Assembly (NCBI GenBank): GCA_003139975.1
Contig: PLHN01000408.1
Span: 1 to 8,808, forward strand
From: Acidobacteriaceae bacterium
Lineage (GTDB): Bacteria > Acidobacteriota > Terriglobia > Terriglobales > Acidobacteriaceae
Length of the DNA stretch: 8,808 nucleotides
Reading direction: 5' to 3'
The notes under the pieces are model-generated. The model was not told the origin of the DNA and did no database searches. It worked only from the letters and a program-made list of their open reading frames with translations. Positions 1 to 6,296 of the stretch are shown here, piece after piece. A program made the position numbers and the translations under genes. Each line of letters starts with the position of its first letter. Positions within the stretch are counted from its first letter, which is position 1.

Positions 1-114
1 GGATCCAAGGGCATCGAGCAGATCATCGAGATCAAGCTGACGGCGGAAGAGAAGGCGGCGCTGGACAAGAGTGCAGCGTCGGTGAAGGAACTCTGCGCCG
101 TGATCAACGTCTAA
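1..114 (+). CDS. mdh: Malate dehydrogenase, C-terminal fragment (5' end outside window)
   Basis: An open frame runs from the first base to a TAA at 112-114 and encodes 37 residues. They contain IIEIKLTAEEKAALDKSA followed by SVKEL, which matches the final helix of the LDH-like malate dehydrogenases, where an (I/V)IEIxLTxEExAxLxxSAxxVKEL pattern is usual. The enzyme oxidises malate to oxaloacetate with NAD in the TCA cycle in the cytoplasm. The NAD-binding fold and catalytic His/Asp/Arg residues lie upstream of the window, so the assignment rests only on this tail. A lactate dehydrogenase of the same superfamily is the main alternative, but its tail is usually different. The gene is followed by a palindrome and an intrinsic terminator, so it appears to end its transcription unit. 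Confidence 0.82.
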   Translation, partial: GSKGIEQIIEIKLTAEEKAALDKSAASVKELCAVINV

Positions 115-128
115 ATGAATCGACCGTA

Positions 129-150
129 GAGACGGGGCTTGCCCCGTCTC
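129..150. repeat. Perfect 10-bp inverted repeat, REP-like palindrome after mdh
   Basis: GAGACGGGGC at 129-138 and GCCCCGTCTC at 141-150 are perfect inverted repeats around a TT centre; in RNA the loop would be CTTG with a 9-bp stem. CCG before it and CGG after it add a few outer pairs. There is no T-run next to it, so it is not a textbook terminator. It resembles the short GC-rich palindromes (REP-like elements) scattered between genes in many high-GC genomes. Whether this one is repeated elsewhere cannot be seen from a single window. Confidence 0.6.
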
Positions 151-179
151 GCGGCCGTAATTCGAGTTTCAGCCTGAAA

Positions 180-206
180 GGCCCGGCTTCGACCGGGCCG
201 CTGTTT
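180..206 (+). terminator. Intrinsic terminator of mdh
   Basis: GGCCCGG (180-186) pairs with CCGGGCC (193-199) around a CTTCGA loop, and GCTGTTTT follows (200-207). A 7-bp GC stem followed closely by a T-tract is a standard rho-independent terminator. It lies 66 bp after the mdh stop codon, downstream of the palindrome at 129-150. Confidence 0.65.
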
Positions 207-403
207 TGCCCATAAATGTAACCCAGGTTCTGGTAGTTCTCGAACTCGCCACCCTGCCCCAATCTCCCTCTTTTCCCGACCGCACTCTATGTGCCCTTGG
301 GGGCTTCGGCGCCCGTCTGGCAATCGCAATCGCGCTCGCGCTCCTGCTCAAGAACACACAGTCACACCTCTCGTCCCCGTCGTGACGCCGCCGACTCTAG
401 TTC

Positions 404-676
404 TTAGCGATAAGCATCCCGCCGGTTTCGAACGCCAGTGACGTGAATCGTGTGCTCTTCCTTTTGATCGAAGAACACCCGGTAGTCGCCACAGCGGAGC
501 CGGAAGCCGGGTAGGGGCGGCTTGAGCTTCTTCACATCGCCGGTGCGATTGGCCAGATAACGATCCAAGCAGTGAAGAATCTGCATCGCTGTATCGCGGT
601 CGATGGCGCGAAGATCGGTGCGCGCTTCCGGCGACCAGAGCACCGTGATCCCCTGGGGCGCTGGCAGTTCGGTCAT
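404..676 (-). CDS. RelE/ParE-superfamily toxin of a type II toxin-antitoxin pair
   Basis: This encodes a 90-residue basic protein, a usual size for RelE/ParE toxins. The N-terminal half has the helical hairpin (WSPEARTDLRAID, then MQILHCLDRYLAN). The C-terminal half has the typical beta-sheet core: LKPPLPGFRLRCGDYRVFFD (residues 51-70), then IHVTGVRNRRDAYR ending at the stop. Arginines at about 59, 61 and 66 and the C-terminal RRDAYR occupy the places where RelE-type mRNA interferases carry catalytic or RNA-binding residues, which favours RelE-like ribosome-dependent mRNA cleavage over ParE gyrase poisoning. That choice is inference. The ATG (674-676) overlaps the antitoxin stop in an ATGA, with no strong Shine-Dalgarno of its own, so translation is probably coupled. 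No clear terminator follows. The gene looks intact. Confidence 0.85.
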   Translation of the reverse strand: MTELPAPQGITVLWSPEARTDLRAIDRDTAMQILHCLDRYLANRTGDVKKLKPPLPGFRLRCGDYRVFFDQKEEHTIHVTGVRNRRDAYR

Positions 677-933
677 TTATCCATGCCGAACTCGCGTAGG
701 ACATCTTCGTGACGAATGCCCTCTCCACGAGCGAGCGAAGTGCGGGCGCGGTCAAGCGCAGCAGCCGTTTCGGGGGTGACTTCTTCCTCTTCTATGGGAG
801 CGGAAGCCAGCAAGCGTGAGAGCGGTTCCACCATCACCTCAAGCAAGGTGCGCACGGCGGCGAGTTTCTCCTGTGGCAGCATGTCGAGCAACGTGTGGGC
901 CTGCTGACGGTCTTGTGTGGAGTCGGTCCCCAT
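673..933 (-). CDS. Antitoxin of the RelE/ParE-type pair
   Basis: This encodes an 86-residue acidic protein placed directly upstream of the toxin and sharing four bases with it. The N-terminal part is helical (QAHTLLDMLPQEKLAAVRTL then LEVMVEPLSRLL). An acidic linker (EEEEVTPE, about residues 48-55) and a C-terminal segment (ALDRARTSLARGEGIRHEDV, LREFGMDK) follow, and that tail is likely to wrap the toxin. I know this composition from small acidobacterial and proteobacterial antitoxins encoded next to RelE-like toxins. I do not see a clear ribbon-helix-helix or HTH motif, so how it binds DNA is open. The start at 931-933 is supported by AGGGGG (939-944) five bases upstream. Antitoxin-first order and overlap fit an autoregulated operon. 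Confidence 0.8.
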   Translation of the reverse strand: MGTDSTQDRQQAHTLLDMLPQEKLAAVRTLLEVMVEPLSRLLASAPIEEEEVTPETAAALDRARTSLARGEGIRHEDVLREFGMDK

Positions 934-948
934 AGGTTCCCCCTAAGC

Positions 949-978
949 AGTTTAGACCGCATCGCCCGCGCGTCGCAA
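949..978 (-). promoter_or_regulatory. Candidate promoter of the toxin-antitoxin operon
   Basis: On the minus strand TTGCGA (978-973) and TAAACT (954-949) are separated by 18 bases. Each matches the housekeeping consensus at 4 of 6 positions and lies 16-45 bp before the antitoxin start. No convincing operator palindrome was found around it. Confidence 0.25.
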
Positions 979-1058
979 GAATCCATCCCGGCGCCCTTGA
1001 GCCCGACGGTCTCTAACCAAACCCGGCTGCGGCAACCAAGGAGCAGGCTTCCGCCAGT

Positions 1059-3035
1059 CTACTTCCCGCGCGACATGGCCTTCATGAAATCGGTGGCGGT
1101 GGTGCGATAACACGGAAGTACGGCGTCCAGGTTCGCCGAACTCAACGCGGGCGGGAGTTTCGGGTACTCCGTGACTTGACGAGTTGGGTCCGGAGCAGGC
1201 TCTATGATTTGCCCCAACGACTCGTTGCAGCTCGGGTCCGGGATCACGCGCAGCTTGATGATGCGCGGCGGCATGTTGTTCAGATCGTATTCAGACAGGC
1301 GCTTTTGATACGGAAGAAATTCATAGACCAGCTTGATCAGCTGCAGTTCCTTGCCGAGCCGTCTTTTGGCGACGAAGACTTCAAAATTGGAAAAATAAGA
1401 ACTGCCCGGCGCAGCAAACACCAGCCCCAGAAAACCTAGAGGCAACTCTTCGATCGAAGCTTTGCCCTCGGCGTTGGCTACCGAGTCCGTAGGCTGCGAA
1501 GACGTCACCGGCAACGGTTCCATGGGCGGCAGCGGTGCATTTCCACCCGAACCTTCAACCGACGCAGGCGGCAGCACGGCCGGGGAGCCGTCTCCCGAGA
1601 GCGACCCCAAGCGCCCACTAGCGCCGGCGTTGCTTCCATTCTCAAGCGATGGAGCCGGGGCGACGACCTCCGAGCCAGAACCGGAAAGCGATCGTACTCT
1701 CGATCCTCCACCCGGGCCGCCCGAACCGAGCACCGCGGGGGGCGGCGGTACCGCCTGGGAACCTGCACTGCGCATCGAACCGAAGCGAGCATCTCCGCTG
1801 ACGTTGCCCGCACTCTGCACCGTAGGCGGCGGGCCCACGACATTTACCCCGGTGCCTGGCACCGTACCCGACCGCCCAGTTCCGCTGGAGTTCCCTGTGC
1901 CGGCAACCGAAGGAGGCGGCGGTACCACCCGCGTACCCGGAGTGGTCGTGGAACCGCGGCGCGCGTCTCGATCGGCGTTGCTGGCGCCCTCAATCGAAGG
2001 CGGAGGATGTACGACATTCGGCCCCGCGCCTAATGTCGAATTCAGCCTTCCCACTCCAACCGAGTTGCCGCCCGAAATTGCAGGAGGCGGCGGCACAACC
2101 TGCGAAGCGCCAGCCATCGAATTGAATCGCGCATTTCCCGCCTCGTTGGCCGTACTCCGAACCGACGGCGCCGGAGGAACAACATTTGGCCCCGTCGACA
2201 ATGAATTCACCCGTCCCGTAGTCCCCGAATTGCCTGCGCTCTGAACCGATGGAGGCGGCGGCACAATTCGCAAGCCGCCTGTATTGGGCACGCTCACCGT
2301 GCGACCTGGCGAAGGCCCTCCAAGATCGGGCCAGGGAGCTACAGCGGCCTGAGGCAGGGCGAGCCGCCGCGCCTGCTCAACTTTGCTCCGGTCAACCTGA
2401 GGCAGCGGAGCCACCGCGCCAGAGGGTCCGGCCGGCGTGTTCCGCCGCACGCCCGCAGTGGCGGAGAAAGGCACTATCGGCGTCACCGCATGGGATCCCA
2501 GGAAATCCGGCGGCTTGGCCGCGGCCAGCTTGATGTCAGGGGGCGTGACCAGGGCCGGCTTTTGCTCGGGCCTAACCGGCCTTGCTGGCGGCCGCGCCGC
2601 CTGATGCCCTGACACATGCTTGACCGGCGACCCAGCCCCGCTGCTTGACGCTCGACTCTCGGCTGCTCGATAGGAAGTCGGTGGGTAGTAGGTAATCGAT
2701 CTCGGAAATGAATCCCGCCCCGGAAACCGCTTTACCGGCACCCATATTCGCGATTGGCCCCATATAAACAGAATAACCAACAGAAGCTGGCATAACAGCG
2801 CCTCGGCGAACGAGGACCACGGAACGCCCGCAGGCACGAAAACGTCGGGCCAGAATCGGGCTGGCCGGGAGGTGACCCGGACGGGAGGGTCTTGCCGCGC
2901 CAAGATCAGATCCGCCAGGTTGCGCCAAAACACACGTCCCCGTGGCTCCCAGTCGATCAGTAACTTGAGACCTGGGACAGGCGCTAGGCGCTGAACTCTC
3001 TGGCTTGCGATCAATACACCGGGGGCATTGTCCAT
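1059..3035 (-). CDS. Membrane-anchored protein with proline-rich tandem repeats (TonB-like layout), function unknown
   Basis: From the ATG at 3033-3035 this is 658 residues. The N-terminal ~78 residues are hydrophilic (RVFWRNLADLILARQ, then a WPDVFVPAGVPW stretch). One hydrophobic segment follows at about 79-94 (ALLCQLLLVILFIWG), then a long extracytoplasmic part rich in Pro, Gly and Ser. Residues ~257-500 are nine repeats of a (V/A)VPPPPSV unit. The last ~125 residues form a distinct domain (NFEVFVAKRRLG, LIKLVYEFLPYQKRLSEYD, IIKLRVIPDPSC) with cysteines at about 603 and 642. One membrane anchor plus a Pro-rich periplasmic arm recalls TonB, but I see no TonB C-terminal domain. The open frame extends up to 3194, but that would cross the divergent protease's start and a TTGACA box, so I prefer 3035. 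There is no Shine-Dalgarno there (the upstream bases are CT-rich), so the start is uncertain. Confidence 0.7.
   Translation of the reverse strand: MDNAPGVLIASQRVQRLAPVPGLKLLIDWEPRGRVFWRNLADLILARQDPPVRVTSRPARFWPDVFVPAGVPWSSFAEALLCQLLLVILFIWGQSRIWVPVKRFPGRDSFPRSITYYPPTSYRAAESRASSSGAGSPVKHVSGHQAARPPARPVRPEQKPALVTPPDIKLAAAKPPDFLGSHAVTPIVPFSATAGVRRNTPAGPSGAVAPLPQVDRSKVEQARRLALPQAAVAPWPDLGGPSPGRTVSVPNTGGLRIVPPPPSVQSAGNSGTTGRVNSLSTGPNVVPPAPSVRSTANEAGNARFNSMAGASQVVPPPPAISGGNSVGVGRLNSTLGAGPNVVHPPPSIEGASNADRDARRGSTTTPGTRVVPPPPSVAGTGNSSGTGRSGTVPGTGVNVVGPPPTVQSAGNVSGDARFGSMRSAGSQAVPPPPAVLGSGGPGGGSRVRSLSGSGSEVVAPAPSLENGSNAGASGRLGSLSGDGSPAVLPPASVEGSGGNAPLPPMEPLPVTSSQPTDSVANAEGKASIEELPLGFLGLVFAAPGSSYFSNFEVFVAKRRLGKELQLIKLVYEFLPYQKRLSEYDLNNMPPRIIKLRVIPDPSCNESLGQIIEPAPDPTRQVTEYPKLPPALSSANLDAVLPCYRTTATDFMKAMSRGK
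1536..2267 (-). repeat. Nine in-frame tandem repeats of about 84-87 bp (28-29 residues)
   Basis: Within the proline-rich membrane protein, a unit of 28-29 codons recurs about nine times. Each begins with a core like VVPPPPSV (variants VVPPAPSV, VVHPPPSI, VVGPPPTV, AVPPPPAV, VVAPAPSL, AVLPPASV). A Gly/Ser/Asn-rich segment follows, with an Arg near position 20 and a GS or NS pair soon after (GRLNS, ARFNS, ARFGS, GRLGS). The units are diverged in sequence but nearly constant in length, which suggests old duplication under length constraint. The last copy decays into a plain Pro-rich linker. On the + strand the repeats appear as recurring GGAGGCGGCGG blocks. Confidence 0.8.
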
Positions 3036-3165
3036 GGATACACGTTGGAGGAGGAGGAAACTTACCCGAGTATACCGTGATTTTGCGGCTACCGGGCGGG
3101 TACCACGGTTACTGGATTTCCTGCGAAAAATGCCGAGCCTCCGTGCCGCTTCCAGCCTCAAATAT

Positions 3166-3194
3166 GGTTTAGGCAGCATCAATATATGTGTCAA
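3166..3194 (-). promoter_or_regulatory. Candidate promoter for the proline-rich membrane protein gene
   Basis: A perfect TTGACA (-35) lies at 3194-3189 on the minus strand. Seventeen bases later TAAACC (3171-3166) is a weak -10 (3 of 6). Transcription would start near 3158, about 120 bp before the ATG at 3035. It overlaps the other strand's ribosome binding site region for the protease. Confidence 0.3.
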
Positions 3195-3199
3195 GGAGG
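3193..3199 (+). promoter_or_regulatory. Ribosome binding site fixing the protease start at 3206
   Basis: AAGGAGG sits six bases before the ATG at 3206. A GTG at 3188 would put this strong Shine-Dalgarno inside the coding region, so the ATG is the better start. Confidence 0.85.
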
Positions 3200-3205
3200 C
3201 TGCCG

Positions 3206-4729
3206 ATGCTCATCCCTAGCGGTTGGAAACGCCTAACTTATCTCTTGTTCTTGAGCCTTGCTCTGGTTTGGTCACCCTTGGTCGCCGCGCAAACCGTTGC
3301 CCAGCCGACAACGAAATCCCCGACCATGCCCGGCAGTGAGCCGGCGCAGCCAGAGACTCCGCAGGCGAAGGCAGCGGCGACTCATCCTGCAGAACCTCCG
3401 CGCGTGCTCCAGCAACTGGATTCAGCGATCGAAGAGCTGACCGCCCGGATTTCACCGGCCGTGGTCCAAATCCTGGTCACGGGCTATGGAACGGTCGAGG
3501 ACAAGAATCAGGCTCAGACGGCGTTCGTGGCGCGCGAGCACGCGATCGGATCAGGGATCATCGTCGACCCGGACGGCTACATCATCACCAACGCGCACGT
3601 GGTCGAAGGGGCGCAAAGGATTCACGTCGCCCTTCCGATGCCCCTGGTAAGTTCTCCCGATCAGATCGCACCCGCTGGCAAACAGCGCATCCTGGATGCC
3701 CGGCTCATTGGCCTCCACAAGGAAAGCGATCTTGCTCTCCTTAAGATCGATGAGACAGGCCTGCCCACACTTTCCCTGGGGACTCATCGGCCCGTCCACC
3801 AGGGGCAATTGGTGTTCGCTATCGGCAGCCCGGAAGGGCTTCAGAACTCCGTCACTATGGGCGTGGTGAGTTCCGTTGGCAGGCAAGCCGACGCGAGCCG
3901 CCCCCTCGTCTACATCCAAACCGACGCCCCGATTAACCCCGGCAACAGCGGTGGGCCCCTGGTGGATATTGACGGGTACGTGATCGGGATTAATACCTTC
4001 ATTCTTTCCCAGGGCGGTGGCAGCGAAGGGCTGGGCTTTGCCATCCCCGCCGACATCGTAGGCTTCGTTTACAAGAGTCTGCGCAAGATCGGGCTCGTGC
4101 ATCGGGCTGAGATCAAGGCTGGAGCTCAGACGATCACCCCGGCGCTGGCCAAAGGACTGGGACTCGCTCAAAGTTGGGGAGTAGTGATCGATGACGTGAC
4201 GCCGGGCGGCCCTGCTGAGGCAGCCGGATTGCGCATCGGAGACATTGTGGTAGGTGCCGACGGCCGGCCCATCGGCACTTTGCCGGCTTTCACGACCGCG
4301 CTCTATTTCCATCCTTTGGATGAAGTGCTGAAGCTCATGGTGCTCCGCGGGAGCGAGAGCAAGACACTGTTTATTCCCGTGTTCGAGATGAAGGACTCGA
4401 TTGATAGTCTGGCCGAGCTGGTCACCTCCCCGGACAGCCTGGTTAATCGGTTAGGCGTGCTGGCAGTAGATCTGAACGACCAGGTGCGGTCGCTGATGGG
4501 AAACCTGCGCAATCCTTCCGGAATCGTTGTGGTGGCACGGGTGGCCGATTTCGTTCGGCTCGACACGGGGCTGGAGGCCGGGGATGTGATTCATAGTGTG
4601 AACCAGACGCCGATTGATTCTTTGACATCGCTGCGTGCCGCACTTCGGCAGATCAAGCCGCGCGATTCGGTCGTCTTGCAGGTGGAACGCGGCGGAGGAT
4701 TTCAGTGGCTGGCGTTTGAGATGGAGTAG
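3206..4729 (+). CDS. htrA: HtrA/DegP-like periplasmic serine protease with two PDZ domains
   Basis: This encodes 507 residues from the ATG at 3206. An N-terminal signal peptide (KRL then a hydrophobic run ending PLVAA, about residues 1-28) is followed by a Pro/Ala-rich linker to about 65. The trypsin-like domain (about 70-285) carries the full catalytic triad: His131 in ITNAHVVEG, Asp175 in ESDLALLKID and Ser248 in NPGNSGGPL. Two PDZ domains follow. PDZ1 at about 300-385 contains GPAEAAGLRIGDIVVGADGR, and PDZ2 at about 415-507 contains LEAGDVIHSVNQTPI. Members degrade or refold damaged envelope proteins. Length and order match DegP/DegQ-type proteins. The gene is divergent from the proline-rich membrane protein and converges on the anti-sigma gene, with 51 bases between stop codons. 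I found no clear promoter or terminator. The family is certain; the exact subtype is not. Confidence 0.93.
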   Translation: MLIPSGWKRLTYLLFLSLALVWSPLVAAQTVAQPTTKSPTMPGSEPAQPETPQAKAAATHPAEPPRVLQQLDSAIEELTARISPAVVQILVTGYGTVEDKNQAQTAFVAREHAIGSGIIVDPDGYIITNAHVVEGAQRIHVALPMPLVSSPDQIAPAGKQRILDARLIGLHKESDLALLKIDETGLPTLSLGTHRPVHQGQLVFAIGSPEGLQNSVTMGVVSSVGRQADASRPLVYIQTDAPINPGNSGGPLVDIDGYVIGINTFILSQGGGSEGLGFAIPADIVGFVYKSLRKIGLVHRAEIKAGAQTITPALAKGLGLAQSWGVVIDDVTPGGPAEAAGLRIGDIVVGADGRPIGTLPAFTTALYFHPLDEVLKLMVLRGSESKTLFIPVFEMKDSIDSLAELVTSPDSLVNRLGVLAVDLNDQVRSLMGNLRNPSGIVVVARVADFVRLDTGLEAGDVIHSVNQTPIDSLTSLRAALRQIKPRDSVVLQVERGGGFQWLAFEME

Positions 4730-4780
4730 AGTGTTGAACTGGCCCAAACCGCCGCGGTCCCTCCGCCGTTCCCCGCCAGG

Positions 4781-5560
4781 TTAGCTTTGCGCGGCCACCA
4801 TGATCGGTTGTGAGGTTGGCACGGCGGAGCCTGCTTCCGGCTCAACCGTGATGGCGAAAGTCTTCGCTTCGATTCCGGCGGGGAGGGGCGGGTTAATTAC
4901 GGTTGCGTTGCCGCTGGCTCCGGGCTTGAAAACACCGGCTGGAATTGGCGCTCCGGCCGTGGGGATCAACCACAGTTCATACGCTTTTTGCGGAGGCAGC
5001 GCCGGCATGTTGTTGGCCAGGAACACAAGCGTGCCGCTGCGGCGAACATAAATCGCTTTGCCCTGCGGCTGCGGCGGAGTTTTGCTCCCCACCAGAATGA
5101 AATGCTCGGCATCGGCGGAGGTTAGCGACGCCATCATGTCCTTGGCCTGGGTCAACTGCTGCTGCTGGACGGTCGAGTCGGCTTCGAGTCCGGCGATGCT
5201 CCGCTGCAGATTTGCGTTTTGATGGAGCAATAGCATGATAACGATCGCAGCGGCAGCTCCCGCGGCCCATGCGAACGGCCGCCACCAGACCCTTCGCTGC
5301 GGTTGCGGCCGTTGAACCAGTTGCGCGCGCCGCGGCTCCTTTGCGATGGCAGACATGAGGCGTTCCCGGGAGCGTAGCGGAGGCTCAGCCCCGGTGGCGG
5401 AAAGCGCGAGCAGAGCCATATCTCCCCGCAGTTGCTCGAGGTCGTGGCGGCAATCGACACACGTCTGCAGGTGCTTCTCCAACTCAGCACGCTGCGCGCT
5501 GGTCAGCTCTCCGAGCGCGTAGAGCAGGATGTCGTCCGCGAATTGTTCATGCACGCTCAT
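4781..5560 (-). CDS. RskA-like transmembrane anti-sigma factor with zinc-binding ZAS motif
   Basis: This encodes 259 residues. The N-terminal cytoplasmic ZAS domain has His30-x3-Cys34-x2-Cys37 (KHLQTCVDCRHDLEQL), the motif that lets such proteins hold an ECF sigma factor. A basic Pro/Arg stretch leads to one membrane helix at about 96-112. A Gln-rich segment likely to be coiled coil spans about 114-147. The C-terminal extracytoplasmic domain (about 155-257) has YELWLIP and an EPEAGSAVPTSQPIMV end, as in the RskA (anti-sigma-K) family. It should sequester the sigma factor encoded just upstream and release it on proteolysis. The ATG (5558-5560) overlaps the sigma stop in an ATGA. A weak AAGGTG lies eight bases upstream, so translation is probably coupled. 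The gene is complete. Confidence 0.9.
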   Translation of the reverse strand: MSVHEQFADDILLYALGELTSAQRAELEKHLQTCVDCRHDLEQLRGDMALLALSATGAEPPLRSRERLMSAIAKEPRRAQLVQRPQPQRRVWWRPFAWAAGAAAAIVIMLLLHQNANLQRSIAGLEADSTVQQQQLTQAKDMMASLTSADAEHFILVGSKTPPQPQGKAIYVRRSGTLVFLANNMPALPPQKAYELWLIPTAGAPIPAGVFKPGASGNATVINPPLPAGIEAKTFAITVEPEAGSAVPTSQPIMVAAQS

Positions 5561-6102
5561 GGGTTCAACACCTTGCGCAATGCCAGCAGGCCGGTGCGAA
5601 TCCGGGTCTTTATCGTTCCCAGCGGCTCGCCGGTCTTCTCCGCAATCTCGGTGTGCGACAGACCTTCGAAGAAAGCCATGTCGAGGGCCGAACGCTGCAG
5701 CGGCGGCATGCTGGTCAGCGCGCCTCTAATTTTATCCAGCGCGCGGCTCCAGTCGGCGCCGCGAGCCATGTCGGGCTCGCAACTTACCACTACATCGTCG
5801 ATGTCAACTTCGGGCCGGCGCTTGCGCAGCGCGTCGATCGCCCGGTTGCGGGCAATCACCGCCAGCCATCCCGCCAGGCTGCCACGACTCGCATCGAACG
5901 CATCCGGATTGCGCCAAAGTTGCATGAACACTTCCTGCAAGACATCCTCGGCTGCAGCAGTTTCGCCGAGCACCCGCAACGCGACCGAGTAGATGACGCC
6001 AGAGTACCGACTATAAAGCTCGGCCATCGCCTGCTCATCGCCGGAGCGGATCGCGGACACCATCATGGCGTCAGGCGTGACTATGTTCGTAGCGCGGGAC
6101 AA
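5557..6102 (-). CDS. ECF-type sigma-70 factor (SigK-like), partner of the RskA-like anti-sigma
   Basis: This encodes 181 residues from a TTG at 6100-6102. Region sigma-2 (about 22-95) contains the core-binding and -10-binding helices (EDVLQEVFMQLWRNPDAFD and LAGWLAVIARNRAIDALRKR). Region sigma-4 (about 122-178) contains PPLQRSALDMAFFEG and the helix-turn-helix LSHTEIAEKTGEPLGTIKTR that reads the -35. There is no sigma-1 or sigma-3, as expected for group 4 factors. The start is uncertain. The TTG is preceded by a GGGGAAGAG stretch nine bases away. Tandem ATGs at 6066 and 6063 would drop 12-13 residues and leave all sigma-2 elements intact, but they have no Shine-Dalgarno. The RskA-type partner points to the SigK branch; calling it SigK itself would overreach. 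Confidence 0.9.
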   Translation of the reverse strand: MSRATNIVTPDAMMVSAIRSGDEQAMAELYSRYSGVIYSVALRVLGETAAAEDVLQEVFMQLWRNPDAFDASRGSLAGWLAVIARNRAIDALRKRRPEVDIDDVVVSCEPDMARGADWSRALDKIRGALTSMPPLQRSALDMAFFEGLSHTEIAEKTGEPLGTIKTRIRTGLLALRKVLNP

Positions 6103-6126
6103 GCCGGTTATCTCTTCCCCTTCAGA

Positions 6127-6169
6127 ATACGAATCTCAACCCCTTTGTGTAGTTAGCATGGTATCAAAA
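6127..6169 (-). promoter_or_regulatory. Candidate promoter region of the sigma/anti-sigma operon
   Basis: Reading the minus strand, TTTTGAT (6169-6163), CTAAC (6156-6152) and TTCGTAT (6133-6127) occur in this order just upstream of the sigma gene. AAC and CGT cores are typical of ECF promoters, but here they are 20 bases apart, a little wide. The same three words in the same order precede the FAS1 gene at 7045-7006. A chance match is quite possible for words this short. Confidence 0.2.
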
Positions 6170-6245
6170 GCGAGAGCTCCTCCAAACTGTCGGGCCCTTC
6201 TCCCTCGCGCAATTTCATCGTGCCCATGACGTATACTCCGCGCCT

Positions 6246-6277
6246 AAACAAAGCCAGGCGCTTTTTCAGCGCCTGGC
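6246..6277 (-). terminator. Intrinsic terminator of the FAS1 gene
   Basis: GCCAGGCGCT (6253-6262) and AGCGCCTGGC (6268-6277) form a perfect 10-bp stem with a 5-base loop. In the minus-strand direction TTTGTTT (6252-6246) follows at once; in the plus direction no T-tract follows. It lies 20 bp after the FAS1 stop codon, so FAS1 is probably transcribed separately from the sigma operon. Confidence 0.8.
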
Positions 6278-6296
6278 GTAAGTGTGGAATGCTCTG

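Noticed and set aside
299..314. Hairpin with a TTCG loop in the mdh/toxin gap
   Set aside because: It has five pairs with a central G-G mismatch and no T-tract; it is within what GC-rich sequence gives by chance.
348..755. 135-residue minus-strand open frame overlapping the toxin and antitoxin genes
   Set aside because: It is out of frame with the toxin and antitoxin, which have clear family features and an ATGA overlap; its composition is Arg/Ser-rich, as expected for a shadow.
1024..1037. Small hairpin (GGCTG, CGG loop, CAACC) after the proline-rich protein gene, as a terminator
   Set aside because: The stem has only five pairs including a wobble, and the minus-strand tail (GGGTTTGGTTAG) is too interrupted to call.
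1462..2244. 260-residue open frame on the + strand opposite the proline-rich repeats
   Set aside because: It is the mirror image of the GC-rich tandem repeat (Pro codons read as Gly/Arg on the other strand), has no ribosome binding site or domain, and the minus-strand frame has the membrane helix and a structured C-terminus.
3551..4312. 253-residue open frame antisense to the protease
   Set aside because: The + strand frame carries a full HtrA triad and PDZ domains; the antisense frame is a by-product of GC-biased third codon positions and shows no domain.
4738..4783. Possible bidirectional terminator between the convergent protease and anti-sigma genes
   Set aside because: AACTGGC and GCCAGGTT pair only with a bulge over a long loop, and no T-tract follows in either direction.
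5432..5992. 186-residue + strand open frame across the sigma/anti-sigma junction
   Set aside because: It is a shadow of two well-identified minus-strand genes and has no recognisable motif.
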